Shown here: positions 1 to 12,055 of the stretch, piece after piece
Position numbering within the stretch: the first letter of the stretch is position 1
How the letters are laid out: each line of letters begins with the position of its first letter
Source of the DNA: Amylostereum areolatum
Lineage: Eukaryota; Basidiomycota; Agaricomycetes; Russulales; Stereaceae
Assembly (NCBI GenBank): GCA_012932865.1
Contig: SAXG01000061.1
Coordinates: 225,249 to 289,248, forward strand
Direction of reading: 5' to 3'
DNA: 64,000 bases
The notes under the pieces: generated by a model
Database searches by the model: none
Seen by the model: only the letters and a program-made list of their open reading frames with translations
What the model was told of the DNA's origin: nothing
Made by a program: the position numbers and the translations under genes

Positions 1-2321
1 ACGCGCGGGTGGATCGCCTAGGAGAAGGTGCTCGAGTAGACCGCCTAGGAGAAGGCGCACGCGAAGAACGCTTCGGCGAGGGTGCAGGAGAGGACCGTTT
101 TGGAGAAGGTTCGCGCCTCGAACGATGAGGCGACGGTTCCCGCCTTGAGTGATGTGGGGAAGGTTCCCTCCTGGAACAATGCGGAGAGGGCTCCCTTCTG
201 GACCTGTGGGGGGAAGACTCTCTTCTGGAGCGATGAGGAGAAGACTCCCTTCGAGAACGTTGAGGAGAAGCACGTCGCGAGCGGTGCGGTGATGAACCGC
301 GCCGTGAACGATGGGGTGAGCTGGCTCGTCTTGAGGGAGTACGAGAGCGTTTGCGAGGGGGTGGGGATGACTTTCGTGACTTGGATGCTGCCTTTGGTGA
401 CTCGTCGGCTGGCTTATCCGATTTATATACCTTGGTCTCCTCGGTCGGTGTCTCCTTTTCGCGAGAGGGTCCAAGGTCCCTTTCTTTAGAAGGGGGCACA
501 TCGAGTGTCGCCATTGACGAAGGCTTGGGTGCAGACCGCCGCGATACATTGGAAGCGATGTCACTCTTCTTTCGCCGATCCTGGGCGTAAAATTCGGCAT
601 AAGTGTTGAAAAGCTTTTCGGGGGTGGGATGCGAGTTGAACTGGGCCTGGTAGGCCTGCGAAAGGGGACGTATAGGGCGATCCTCTTCTGCAGGTCGCCT
701 GGGATCCCGGGAGTAGAAGTCGGCGTACGAGTCATACTGACCCTCTGGTTTGGCCGTCGCGAAATCTCGCTGAATATTTGGAGAGCTGGGTTGGGGCAGT
801 TCAGAGAAAGAGCTGCGGCGAGAAGAGGCTTTCTTCTTGGGCGTGGTGTCCGCGGCCTTCTTTGGAGTCGTTTGTTTGATTTCTGGCGAAGGAAGAGGAA
901 GAGGAGCGGTCGACGGCACGGGTGTGCGTACGACGATCGACGGTGGTTTGACTTGTGTCTTCGAGCCCGTTTTCTCCGCGACTGAAGCCTCCACTTCGCA
1001 CTCCCGGTCGCCGTAGTCGCGCACGCTCGCGCTCTCATCCGGACGGATGTCTTCCTCTTCCTCCTCCTTATCTTCCCTGTCTGCGGCAGTCCCGCCGCCC
1101 GCCCACTCCTCGCCCTCCTCCCGTGCCATTTCCTTCAGCAGATCATTCAGCACCCCCGCAGCGTCTCGAAACACGCCATCAATACGACCGTCCGCCCACC
1201 AGCCCGCAAACATCTCCCGCGCCCACATGTGCTCCCGCTCGAGCTCCTCCCGCTCCTCCCTGCGCTCGCGCTCCTCCCCAAAGCGCTCGCGCAGGCTCTC
1301 CAACTCCTCGCCATCGACCTTCTCCTCGTCATCATCGTCCCAGCCTGCATCGCTCTTGTCTTCATTCACTCCCAAGCCATCGTCCTTCACCTTCACCTCG
1401 AACACGCCTTCGCGTACCAGCCGTCTTCCACTCCGACCGAGCTTGACGTATTCTTCCAGAGCCCAGTCCCGGACATCGAGATCGTCCGAGTCCAGTAGAA
1501 GGGCTAGACGCCGTGCTCTGCGTTCAACCGCGGAGAGGACTGGGAGGAGGTGTGTTGGGAGACTTGAGGAGTCGCCTTTGGCGGGGACGAGGGCATCAGG
1601 AGAAGCAGGAGAGGTTGGAATACCGGCGAGATGGGAGAGGCGGTAGGCGGCGAGAAAGGCAGAGTACGGTTCAAGCTGCATGGCGGGTAAGACATCGGTA
1701 CGACCATGGATGTCATACGGGCCTGGATCTATTTGATGTTAGAAGATGAACCAATGTAAATGTCAGAAAAGCGCACCTGCAGGTTTGGGTGGATCGTCGA
1801 TGTCATATCCCCGTCTCCGTGCTCTCCGTGAGGTCGGTGTACGTATCCGAAAATGTCCTCGTGTCTGCTCGCCGTCGTCGGCTGTCGTATCGCGAGTCGT
1901 ATGAGGTAGTTGTAAATGTCGACGTCAGCGATCGAGTGACCGAGGTTTCGCTGGTGAGTGTGGGTTGGGTGCGGGAACGCTCGTCTGAGCGTCGTGATCG
2001 TTCGGAGCGGGGCCGTACGTCCCGGCGAGAGACGAGGGCACGATCGTCCTTCTCCGATCGGCGGCGGCTGGAACTTCGATGGCGAGGTCGGGAGCGAGAG
2101 CGCGAACGACGCTCGACGTCACGACGTCCGTACGGTACCAGCACGTCATCCCGTCTGCTGCTAGTACGGCGAGGCGTCGGGGTCGGTGATGGGCGGGTGG
2201 ATTTATCCTTCTCCGAAGAGCGACGTAGTGGCGTGAGGACAGGTTTGAGCTTGGGGATTGAGATGGTGAGCGTGCCGAGCTCGGAACCGCTGGAGAGAGA
2301 GCTGAGGGAGGAGATGGACAT
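1..2321 (-). CDS. SR/RS-repeat protein, C-terminus cut by window edge
   Basis: A minus-strand frame is open from about 1800 to position 1, apart from one intron at about 1729-1776 (donor CAG|GTGCGC, acceptor AAATAG). Its middle is acidic and coiled (about 1150-1400), followed by PKK/SPE-rich linkers. The end, from about 350 to 1, is a run of SR repeats of the type SRRESSPHRSRRE. RS domains are typical of splicing factors and related nuclear speckle proteins and are phosphorylated by SR kinases. I see no RRM, so I call only 'RS-domain protein'. The proposed ATG at 2321 follows an apparent 5' intron (donor GTGAGT near 2386, acceptor ATAG|GATG) and opens a second Arg/Ser-rich stretch (RRSRSRSRPRHRSSSRRR). 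The frame from 2321 and the frame downstream of 1800 differ by one base between about 1925 and 1803, and I find no clean intron to join them. The 3' end lies left of the window. Confidence 0.6.
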
Positions 2322-2909
2322 CCTATGTACTCAGTCGGTCGGCTCGCTGCCCGTGGGTAGACACAGATGAGGATTGGTACTCACAGCTGGCAAAGAGGAC
2401 AACGAGGAGTCCGATGTTTGAGGCGGCGTCGTATATGTGTAAGTTCAAAATGTTTTGTCACTTGTTGACGTCAAAAGTTCCCGTGCAACGAGGCGGCCAC
2501 GAGGCTGCCACAACGGAAGGGCGAGTGAGATCATGATTCATGAGATCCGCGAAATTTTATTGGACGCCCACTCGAGGGTCTACGCGTACGCATGAGATTC
2601 GACGGCAAGACAAAGTTGGAAAAGGTGGCGTGGGTGAGCGTGCAAGCTTCAAACTCGAGTCGATAAACGTCGATTTTATGCCTGTCTTCTGGGGCGCAAC
2701 CTTGGATCAGCAGTGATGCATGATGTCCCCCCTTGTCTCCCTCTCGAACAGGAAATGAAGTAAATAAGTACAACATATGAGACGTTTGCGTTAGCATATG
2801 TAAACGGATACAGGGTTGGAATGGTCATATCGGGAACAAACTAATACTAAGTCAAAGCCGAATCGTACGTCCATCGAAGAGACTATGCAATTGGAACAGA
2901 CACCAGTTG
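2322..2909. other. Intergenic stretch
   Basis: It holds the probable 5' leader and leader intron of the RS-repeat gene (2322-2386), then AT-richer sequence. I see no convincing gene here. Confidence 0.4.
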
Positions 2910-4661
2910 TCACCTCGCAACTAAGGGCCTCGTAATCGGAACGAGTTCATAGATATCTTCTTGAGTAAAAAGGGCGGTATTTGCTAGTCTGGTATCCTGA
3001 GCAGAAGTCTGATTGAGGGCGACCACACAGTCAATCGGTATATTCAGCGGTGCGGCTCGAGGGCATGTACGCACGGTCGAGAATCTTGCGGAAAACTGCC
3101 TGCGGTCGACTGGGTAGAACACGCTAGGCGGGGCCATGGGCATATCATGCTCGATCTCAATGGCGGTCGTGAACCGCGCATCCGTAGTTGCCCCTTCTTC
3201 TTCAGGAGCAGGAAACTTTGAGCGACCGTTTCTACACAAGCAAATGAAACATTCATCATGAGAACAGGGAACAGAAATATAACCTTACAGTGCGATCAGA
3301 AGGGATATCACATATATGGGTGTCAAAACACGCTGCATTTGAAGATCCCAAAACTTCGCGTGACCCTATCCGTCGAAACCAAGGGTGAGAATACGGGGCG
3401 AGCTGAGCATGTAGTCGTGAGTCGTACCGTTTTGCTTTGAACCACGTACAGGGTAAGCGTCGCAAGAGCGCAAAGGGTGGGGGGGAGCGCACACTCCCAT
3501 AGAAGAATGACAAGACGGTTGATGGTCTATACCCAACAGCAGATTGAAACCCGATTTCCGAAACTTGAGAAAGAACACGAACTTACTCGCCGCGCACGTT
3601 CGACTGATGTGGACTTTAGCGAGCGCGTCAGATACACCAACACTTCAGTGATAATCCAGAACATTATCAGAATGAGAGAAGCAGTACAGAGCATCAACGC
3701 TCACGGATGATATTTGTGATCACGTCCACGACTGGGCTATCTCGGTCAAAACGTCCTCGCAAATCGAGTTTCACGCACGTGCGGGCAAAACAAGGTTGAG
3801 GTAATCTGGAGAGATGATTAGAATGGGCGAAAGTGTGAGAAGGGTGAACTCACACGGTATGGGCGAGCGAGGATCCTTACGAAGCCTCGGGTCAGGGTTT
3901 GCGACGAGGTTCATCCTGAAGGTGGCAACGGACAGATAGATGCTGGCAGAGAATATAGCCAGCTATGACGAAGAAGAACACCGTCTGACAGCGCGATTTA
4001 GATACCACGCTCGAGCCCAACGAAACCAGATAGTGCCCCTCACAATAACGTATAATTTGCGATGCAAAATCTGCAAAGAGTATACGCCATTAGTTCCCGA
4101 GTGAGGGAATTGCCTTGCACGTACATTCCAACAGCGATGGAAATAAAAGATCTGGACGGGAATAATGATAAGGGCGTTCTGGGCGTGCGTGTTATTGAAT
4201 ATGGTGACTGAGTGTAGCGTGTAATACGGCGCTCACGAATATGGGAAGAAGGCTATTTGACCATTGCGGGGCGCTCTTGTGTAGCTGGGTTTGCAACCAC
4301 GCATAAGGTAAGCAAAGTACCCAAAAGCTTCGCGAGGTAGTACTCACCAAAGGGTTGGCTGTTACAATCACGACTTGCCACGAATCGTACACACTTGTGA
4401 CTGTACTCGACACTACATCATCCCGGATATCAACCTGTGTTTTGACGAGCTAAATGGAAAATCCGCACCTAGGCCACCAGCATTACAAACAACACCGTCG
4501 ATCTCACCCATACTGGCTCGAGCTTCCTCTTGATCCAGAACGGACAGAACAACGCAAGGAGGAAAACCGTATAGAATCGACTGAAGGGTAATGCCGATGA
4601 CGGCGGGTCCGTTTAAATTTAAATTGATGCCAACGATGTTTAGTGGTTCACCACTGGCCAT
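2910..4661 (-). pseudogene. Membrane-protein-like locus, poorly preserved or heavily spliced
   Basis: Short minus-strand pieces resemble the seven-TM-type proteins common in agaricomycetes (DUF6534-like architecture). A start with GPAVIGITLQSILYGF lies near 4600-4661. A piece with ALIIIPVQIFYFHRCWN is near 4140, followed by a plausible intron (GTACGTGCAAGG to TTTGCAG). SASIYLSVATF lies near 3930, and a hydrophobic piece with LILIMFWIITEVLVYL near 3650 ends in a GTAAGT donor. The hydrophilic tail at 2910-3239 ends TRPLVAR. Each piece is plausible, but I cannot chain them into one frame, and stops interrupt several. It may be a gene with many small exons or a decayed copy. The family name is a guess from hydrophobic pattern only. 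Confidence 0.3.
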
Positions 4662-5717
4662 GAGCAGAGGTCAGAAAATCCGTCTGGTAGTCCAACAGGG
4701 ATACGACGTGGCAGGGTCCAGCAAGCTGCCGTGAAGGCAGATCCACAGAAGAGGTCCGCCAGTCTAGGAAACCTGATTCTGTCGTACGATGAGTATCTGG
4801 CATCACCGATAAAGCCATTTTAGAGCACCCACAATTATATAAAGGCAAACGCCAAAGGATGAGCGTTATGAGCAGCCTCGACCACATGGAAAGCAAGAGA
4901 CGAGTCCCGTTTTATATCTCGCAGGCCAACTCAGGCGACATAGTACGTTACCAGCGTCCGGGTAAGTAGTCCCTGGCCCCTGGGGAGACAGGCCACAAAC
5001 CAATCATGATCGTGCAGGCTGCGGCCGGAGCCTGTAGCTTCAACGACTTCTACTTAAGTTTGAGATGATCTTCTCCAGTTTGCCGGGTCTTTTTATAATT
5101 ACTCCTGTAAACAGCTTCTCACGATTATTGGTGGCAACCGGAACACCGTTGAACGTTGAACGTTGAACGTTGACGTTGAGGATTTTGCCTTGAAGTATCC
5201 GCCGTTATCCATCCCAGTCAAGTTCACTGGTTGTGACGCTCTGTTGGCATTCGGGTGGGTCGACCAGCCAAGGAGAGTACTCCGCCAACGGGCGATGTCC
5301 GTTTGCGAGTCTGGCGAGCCACCAAAAATCCAAGTGGGCTGTAGCTGTCAGTGTCATTCTGGCGCAGGCTTGGCAAACGCTGTATAGCATGAATGGTCCA
5401 TTTTCTTCGCGGTTACGCGGCAGCCTACGTACATCTACCTACGACAACCGCGCGACCTCACCTCGGAATGTGACTTGGTCCAGCAAGGCAAACGCGATTC
5501 CCAGGGTTAAGTATAGAACGATCGGCCGCCACCCAAGCTCGAGCCTGTCCAGCGTAGCGGTCCTTCGTGAAAACGTGAGAATAAACTCTGTATAATGATA
5601 TGGGATGTCAACGATAATGCACACACAGCGAGCGGAAAACGACAAAGCGAAACAAAAACAAGTCCGAGACCATGCGCATACTGCAAGTCAACATGCATCA
5701 CGCGCTGAGGAGAGAAA
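4662..5717. other. Intergenic stretch
   Basis: Short ORFs on both strands lack recognisable domains or splice structure. There is a small tandem run of GTTGAACGTTGAACGTTGA at about 5150-5172. This is probably the shared 3' flank of the SNF2 gene and the 5' flank of the preceding locus. Confidence 0.4.
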
Positions 5718-8700
5718 TCAGTCCTCCTCTGCCATCATCCTCGCCAGAGCGTCGTTGCCCTCGTCCACGGGCGCCGTGTACACCTCAAACGCCCCCACGT
5801 CCTCACTCGCTTCGCTCGCCCCACGGCCCCTCTCTGCCTTGGCGTTCCAGCCCGCCCCCCGGTGTTCGATGACCTCCGGCCTGCGATCCAGCAATCTATC
5901 CAGATCCTTGTCACTGATAATGCCCTTTTTGCCCTCAGTCGTCCCGGGCACGACCTCGATCTTCTCGCTCTCGAGCGCGAGGAGCGACGCGGCGAGCTCG
6001 GTCATCGTTTCGCGTTTGCTGCCTGCCTTGGTGGGCATCTTGAACTTGCCTGCGCCGCGGCGGAAACCCGTCAGTGTACCGCGGTGTGAAGTTTCACGGC
6101 CAAAAACATACCTTTGGCGATGACCAAGGCTTCCAGCTGTCGTTTCTCACCAGCGCGCTGCATGATCTTGCTCTCGATCGTGTGCTTGCTCACGAGGCGG
6201 AAGATAAGTACGGGCTTCGTCTGGCCAATACGATGGGCACGGTCCTGGGCCTGCAGGTCCATCTGAGGATTCTGGGAAAGCAGCGATGAATGAGCACAGA
6301 TATCCAAGTCAGATGGCATGGCCCGTACCCAGTCTTGATCGTAGAACACCACGGTATCTGCAGCGGTCAGGTTGATGCCGACGCCACCGGCGCGGGTGCT
6401 GAGGAGGAAGAGGCGCGGGGCGTTGGGCGCGTCGCCGCCGGTTTGGAAGCGGTCCATTTCCGCTCGGCGGTCGCTGACCGACGTCGAGCCGTCGATACGG
6501 CACAACGGCCAGTGCTTGAATTCGGTGGCCCAGTCCTGCCCGGGTTTGCGTCAGCGAAAAGAGCAGCGATGGAACGTCGGCCCCCACCTCGATGACGTCG
6601 AGCATGATCTTGAACTGGCTGAACACGAGCACCTTGTGGCCCCTTCGGAACAACTCGTCGAGCAACCGTTCCAGGACCATCATCTTCCCGCTGGCGTTGA
6701 CCAGCTCGTCGTTGATGACAGGTTGCGACGTCCGGGCGTCCACGGGCCAGTCGAACAGGAACGGGTGGGAGCAGACCTTGCGGAGCTGCATGACCACGTT
6801 TTGGAGGCGGAGGTTGTTGATCTTTTTCACTGAAAGCGAAGGCTCAACGGTCAGAAAGCGCGAGGTAAGGCCAGGGCATCGAAAGGCCACGCACGCTTGG
6901 TCTGGTAGGCGTGCTCCGTGCCCAGCTCGACGGCCGTCTTGTTCCGCCTCGCGTCCTCCTGGCGGTCGCGCAAACCTTTGATCTCCCCCTTCTCCAGACG
7001 CTTGAAGTACTCGCCGTCATCCCCGTCGACGTCGTATTTCAGATTCGCCGTCCGTCTCCTCAATTTGCGCCTGGTCTTCTCTTCGCCTTCCTCCTTGTCC
7101 GACACGGGCGCCTGTGCGTCGACCTGGGGTTTGGAGCCCGGTCAGCAGTCCGCGAAGGCTGCCTTTGACGATGGCATCGTAGAGTTCTCGCTGTTGCGCG
7201 CTCAGCGGAGCGTAAAGGACGTATTCCTTCTTAGGAGGGAGGCTCCGCTCGACATCGGCCTTGACGCGACGGAGGAGGAACGGTTTGAGGATGTCGTGGA
7301 GCGTGTGGAGGATATGCGAGCTCTGCTCGTCCTCTATCGCGTTCGACAGATTAGGAAGGTTGAACCTGGCCTGTTCATGAGAATGCGCCACAGGGCGTGA
7401 GGTAGAGAGCGTCTCACCATTCCTGGAACGAATCGATGTCGTCGAAGATGTCGGGAAGAATAAAGTTGAGGAGAGACCACAGTTCCGAGAGTTTGTTCTA
7501 GGTCCTGTCAGCGCCAGCGCCTCCGTACAGCGGGCAGCGATACGCACATGCAGTGGTGTGCCCGTGAGGATCATCCTCCCCGCGCTCGGGTACTTCTTGA
7601 TCTCGCGCATGAGGATCGAGTCCATGTTCTTCAGCCGGTGGCCCTCGTCCACGACCACGAACCCCCACTTGTACTTGGACAGGTGCGCGCGGTCCCGGAT
7701 GATCATCTCGTACGTGGTGATCACGACCGGGAACGTCGACTTTTGCTTCGTCGAGGTGGACAGATCCTCCTCGGGCGCGTTCGTGGGAGCGGGGACGGGG
7801 GCGGACGCCTCTTCATCCTCATCCTCTTCCGGAAGGGGCATGACGGCCTCGCGCAGCTCCTCCCGTTCGTCGCGCGAGCCATGGTACATGCAGGTCGGAA
7901 TCTAGTTAGGCCGACGCGTCAGCCTACGTATACCGCCTTTCGATCCGGGAAAAAAAAGAACGAAATCGAAAAGGGACGCACGTCGGGCGCGAACTTGGCG
8001 AACTCGTCCATCCAGTTGTGCAGCACGCTGAGCGGACAGACGACCAAGCACGGCGCCTCGGCGCGGACGCGTAGGTGCGCGATGAACGCGATGGTTTGTA
8101 ATCGTCTGCGTTCGTCACGTCAGTTGGAACGACTACCCACAAAGCACGCTCGCGCGCCGCACCTTTCCAAGACCCATCTCGTCCGCTACATAGCACAGTC
8201 AGCGACCAAGTCCAACGGAACTTGCATAAACAAAAAAAACGCCAACCTAAGATACCGGAGACCCCGCTCTCCCACAAGCCCACCATCCACGCCACGCCCT
8301 CCAGCTGGTAATCCTTGAGCTTAGCGCCCGTCAGAAGCGCCGGCTGGACGAACGGCTTGCTCTCCTTGTCCTCCGCACCCGTCGTCGTCGTCGTCGTCGT
8401 CTTGGCGCGTTTGGAAGCCTTCTCCCGCTCCTCCTCCTCCTCCTCCTCTTCCTCCTCCTCGCTGTCCTCCCGAGCGCGTTTCGCGCCCCCACGGCCCTTT
8501 CCGCGCGTCTTTGTCGCCCGCGGTGTGGTCTTCGCTTTTGCTTTTGCTTTTGCTTTGGCCTTGCACTTGCCCTTGGCGGGCGCGGGTGCGGACGCGACGG
8601 CAGGCGCGCGCTCCGCGTCTTTGGCGTGTTTCGCGCGGGCGCGCTCCATTTGGTCGCCGACGATCTGGGAGTAAGCGGAGGACTTCTGCAGGAGGAAGTT

Positions 8701-9089
8701 GAGACGCGCCGAGCCGTTCTTGCGTGTCCTGATCGCGTGGGGGTGGGGGGGGGGTGGGGGTGGGGGGTGGGGGTGGGAGCGAGTCAGCGATGTTTCCTCC
8801 TTCGACAGGCCACGCTGGAAGTACGCACCACTTCGTTGATGTATTTCTGACCGTCGTTAAGAGGCACGAATGAGAAGGGAGTGGAGGCGGGCGGGCGGGG
8901 ATGGAGGGGACGCACCATGCCAGTGGGTGCGGCGGTGCCGGTGCCAGTGCCAGCGTCCGACGCGTCCGACTTTGCGTCGTCGAAGTCGGTGTCGTCGAGG
9001 GGCGGGGAGGAGGCGGCCGTGCTGGAGCGTGGCGGGGACGACATGGGGAACGGCGTCGCGCTTGCGCTGGGAGAGGAAGGGCAGGACAT
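5718..9089 (-). CDS. SNF2-family ATPase, HELLS/DDM1/Irc5 (LSH) type
   Basis: This is an ATP-dependent chromatin remodeller, expected in the nucleus; LSH proteins act in heterochromatin and DNA methylation. The gene has about 11 exons with introns of 50-70 nt. After the N-terminal exon (ATG 9089) comes a basic, low-complexity linker with KAKAKAKAK and a Glu run (about 8400-8600). The DEXH domain follows: motif I LADEMGLGK (8155-8255), a DEGH box in VVDEGHRLKN (about 7650) and LTGTPLHNKLSELW across an intron at about 7500-7548. The insertion between lobes is acidic and basic (7020-7130). The HELICc lobe has KINNLRLQNVVMQLRKVCSHP (6750-6830), LLSTRAGGVGINLTAADTV (6350-6410) and QAQDRAHRIGQTKPV (6220-6260). 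The C-terminus ends MMAEED, stop 5718. The LSH assignment rests on the lobe-2 wording and the absence of bromo, SANT or chromo domains. A single extra base at 8102, just after motif I, breaks the frame; the joins near 7125 and 8700-8830 are also unclear. Confidence 0.88.
8102..8102 (-). other. Frame-breaking extra base after SNF2 motif I
   Basis: The exon after GLGK begins ACG-A-TTA-CAA-ACC on the minus strand. Without the base at 8102 it would read T-L-Q-T-I, the family consensus, in frame with both neighbours. With it, the rest of the exon is out of frame. I see no alternative GT-AG pair of reasonable length that repairs it. Confidence 0.6.
8742..8778 (+). repeat. G-rich tract inside an SNF2 intron
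   Basis: On the plus strand this is a series of G runs separated by single T residues. It sits within an intron of the minus-strand SNF2 gene, so the transcript carries C runs there. The plus strand has many potential G-quadruplex combinations. Confidence 0.7.
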
Positions 9090-9533
9090 GGCGGGGCCTC
9101 AGGTGTTGAATATGATGGAACGGTTCGAAAACAAACTTGGCAGTTGGAACGCGAGTCGCGACGGGGCGGCGATATCTTATGTCAGCAGGGCGCGTATGAG
9201 CCTGCCCTAAAGCTCCTCGTCAGTACTTAGACCTACTTAGACCAAGTACTATGTAGTACTTAGTACTACTTACGGCTCTCCTCCAACGGCCTTTCAAATT
9301 CACGGGTCGCACACGAACCAAAACAGCGTTCACGACCCCCAATATCATGATGTACATCCCAAATCCATCCCTCTACAACAAAAAAAAAAATACAGCAAAA
9401 ACAAACAAACGACAGTGCAGACCCCATGCGATCCACGAAAATCCCAACTGAGTAAATCAAGCATTGGTAACGGTAACTTATACCGCTCGCACGCGCCGGG
9501 GAGCATGCACCGAACCCGAAACGCCGGCGGCGT
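9090..9533. other. Intergenic stretch between SNF2 5' end and fungalysin 3' end
   Basis: It contains the SNF2 promoter side and the fungalysin 3' flank. Short palindromic AGTACTTAGTACT-type repeats lie at about 9225-9272, and a run of A residues at about 9380. No gene seen. Confidence 0.5.
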
Positions 9534-12055
9534 TCAGCAGCCCGCGGGCACGGTCTTGTCGTCGCGGTGGTTGGCGGCGTTGACGCCGAGCCCGCGGCTG
9601 GCGAAGGCCTTCCAGAGCGTGCACTTGTTCGCGCCGGCGAAGCGGTTAGCGTCAGCCTGGATCCAGGCGTCGCGCGCGGTGAGGACTGTCAAGCGCGCGG
9701 GGGGGGGGGGGGGGGGGGTCAGCGTCGACGTCGTCCTGAAACGCCCAAACATCGAGGGGGGGGGGGAGGACGCACAGGTGGGGTTGCACGGCTGCAGCGC
9801 GAGCGCGTCGAGGAAGATGTGCAGGTACACGGCGTTCCCGGCGGTGCTCCTGCAGGACATGGGCAGTGGGCGTGAGACGTGGGGGGGGGGGGAGGTTGCG
9901 AGAAGGAAACGGAGCGGACGCACGTGGGGTCGGAGAGCGCGTTGGCGTCGAAGCCGTGCACGCCGACGAGCGCGGCGAGCACGTTGTGGAGCAGGTTCGC
10001 CCAGACCTCGCCGATGTTGTGCACCTCGTTGAGCGTGGCCGACGCTCGCGTACGTGAGCGGGTTCGTGGACCTGATCAAGGCCCCCGGCGCGCGCGCGTC
10101 AGAAAACAAAACGCGTGCACGAGGGGCGAGGGAGGGAGGAAAGACGCGGAGGGGGGGGACGCACGAGGAGGTCGAGTAAGGGTGCGTGCGGATGCCCGCG
10201 GGGTCGTCCACGACGTACTGGCCCAGGACGTAGTCGCCGATCGCGGAGGTCTGCTCGGTCCATCTGGAGAACGCGGAGGACGCGGACATCAGCGGGGGGG
10301 GGAAGCCGAGCGCGCGGACCGAGGACGAAAGGAAGATACGGACTCGGCGAACGCGTCCGACCAGCCCTCGCCCATGCCGCCGGCCTCGGTCGTCTGGAGG
10401 CAGCGCCCGGTCCCGCCGCCGGTCAAGCGGTTGCTGATCCCGTGCGTGTTCTCGTGGACGACGATGTCGTTTCTCGAGCGCGCCGTCGCGCTCGGGCTGG
10501 ATAAGCGAACCGGGAGTGAGGCCCGGAGGTAAGCAGGCGGTCGGAACTGCTGTGGAACTCACGTTGGTGATGTCCCACAGGAACATGCGCATGTGTCCGC
10601 TCTGGCCACTGGGAGAGAAGCAAGGAAAAAACATGCCGTCCGTGAGCTCGCGGAATTGGGGGGGGGGGGGGGCGAGACGAAGGGGAGAAAGACGCACTCG
10701 GGCGGCGTCGAGAAGTCCGCGTTGTCCGTGCCGGCGGTGTCCTGGACGGAGATCGTGACGGGGTCGCTGCCCTTCCCGCCCTTCCCGAAGTTGTCGCTCT
10801 GGAAGTTGAACGCGCTCTCGGTGAACCCGTACAGGTACGAGATGTCGTGCACGGTGTTCGCGACGTAGAACGCGTTCGTGATCGCCGCGTTCTTGTTCGC
10901 GGACGTCGTCGGCGCCGCGTTGGCGTTCTGGGTGTAGATGAACGCGCCCGAGGACGACTGGGGCGCGGAGGTGGACCCGATGGAGGCCACGACGTTGTTG
11001 CCGCTCGTGGTGGTGCCGGTGATCCAGCCGTTGGGCGAGGCCGTGGCGTCTTCGGGGTTGGCGACGTTCTGGAAGCCCTGGGTGAGGATCTCCTCGCGGA
11101 TGGGCAGGACGCGGTACTGCGCAAAGGCGCAAAGGGGGTCAGCACCGCGCGCGCGACGGAGCGCGGAACGGAGCACGCACGGTGGCCTTGTTGACGAAGT
11201 CGGTCACGGACACGAGCGTGTTGTCGTGCGCGTCGACGAAGGCCTCGTACCAGGCGTTGGTGGCCGCGTTCTGGATCTGGATGACGTGCACGAGCGCGAC
11301 GGTGTTGTCCTCCTTGACGAGGTACTCGAGCGTGGTCGGGTGCTCGTTGTACGTGCCGTCGAGCGTCTTCTCCGCGGTCGCGATCGCGTCCTCCTTCGCG
11401 ACGGAGGGGGTGCTGTCCGCGATCGAATCTGAACACGGCAACCGTGACAGCGATCAGTGAAGCGCGATGCTGGGTCAAAGGGTGGGGAGACGCACCGGGC
11501 TTGACGAAGGACGATCCGAAGGACGCGACCTTGCCGTCGTTGTTGAACGCGACGTTGGCCACCGCGTTCGCGAACGTGATGCCATTCTGTTGACAGTGAC
11601 ACCCCGCGATGAGCCGGAGAAATCTCGCGTGCAGAACCGGGAGAAACACCTACGCTCTGCTGCTTCACGAACGCGTGCTTGGACGCGTCGCCGGCGAACC
11701 CAGAGGTGAACGCGACGGCGTCGCTGTCGACGCCGAGCTTGGACGCGACGAAGGCCGTGGCCGCGCTGGTGAGGTCGAAGTCGTCGCGCTTGGCGAGGGG
11801 GTGGTCAAGGCCGTCCGTGCCGAACGTCTGCACATCGCGACCGTCAGCCCACAGTCACAGGGGAAGGAGGGACCGACTGACCTCGAAAGACGACGCAGGA
11901 TGGAAAGTCTCAAGCTTCAACGCGGCGTCCGGGCCCACAGCGCGGACGCGGTGCGTCTCGTGCTTGGAAGCGGTGGGCCAGGGAGCAGCCGCGGCGTTCG
12001 AGGCGAACGCCAACGCGACGAGGACAGAGGAAAGGAGCTGGGCGAAGCGGGCCAT
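9534..12055 (-). CDS. Extracellular metalloproteinase, M36 fungalysin family
   Basis: This is a secreted zinc metalloproteinase with a propeptide, used for extracellular protein breakdown. ATG 12055 opens a signal peptide ([18 protein letters not shown], then an Ala-rich cleavage region). The propeptide (FTP/PepSY-like, about 11140-11830) follows, with [20 protein letters not shown] and [20 protein letters not shown]. The catalytic part begins with YRVLPI (about 11100). [19 protein letters not shown] is near 10830, the zinc site HENTH lies at about 10442-10456 followed by GISNRLTGG, and the third ligand region is [10 protein letters not shown] near 10350. The C-terminal part has [19 protein letters not shown] and ends DDKTVPAGC, stop 9534. 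There are about 11 introns, several holding runs of 8-19 C on the sense strand. Two single-base insertions break the frame: one about 7 codons before HENTH (AAA run, about 10468-10471) and one just before [11 protein letters not shown] (GGCC, 10037-10040). If real, the mature enzyme is lost. Confidence 0.92.

Noticed and set aside
7110..7200. A 46-nt intron (GTCAAA to CCCCAG) in the SNF2 gene
   Set aside because: It would repair the frame but remove a conserved-looking IVKGSLRGLL segment and has a weak donor; left open rather than annotated.
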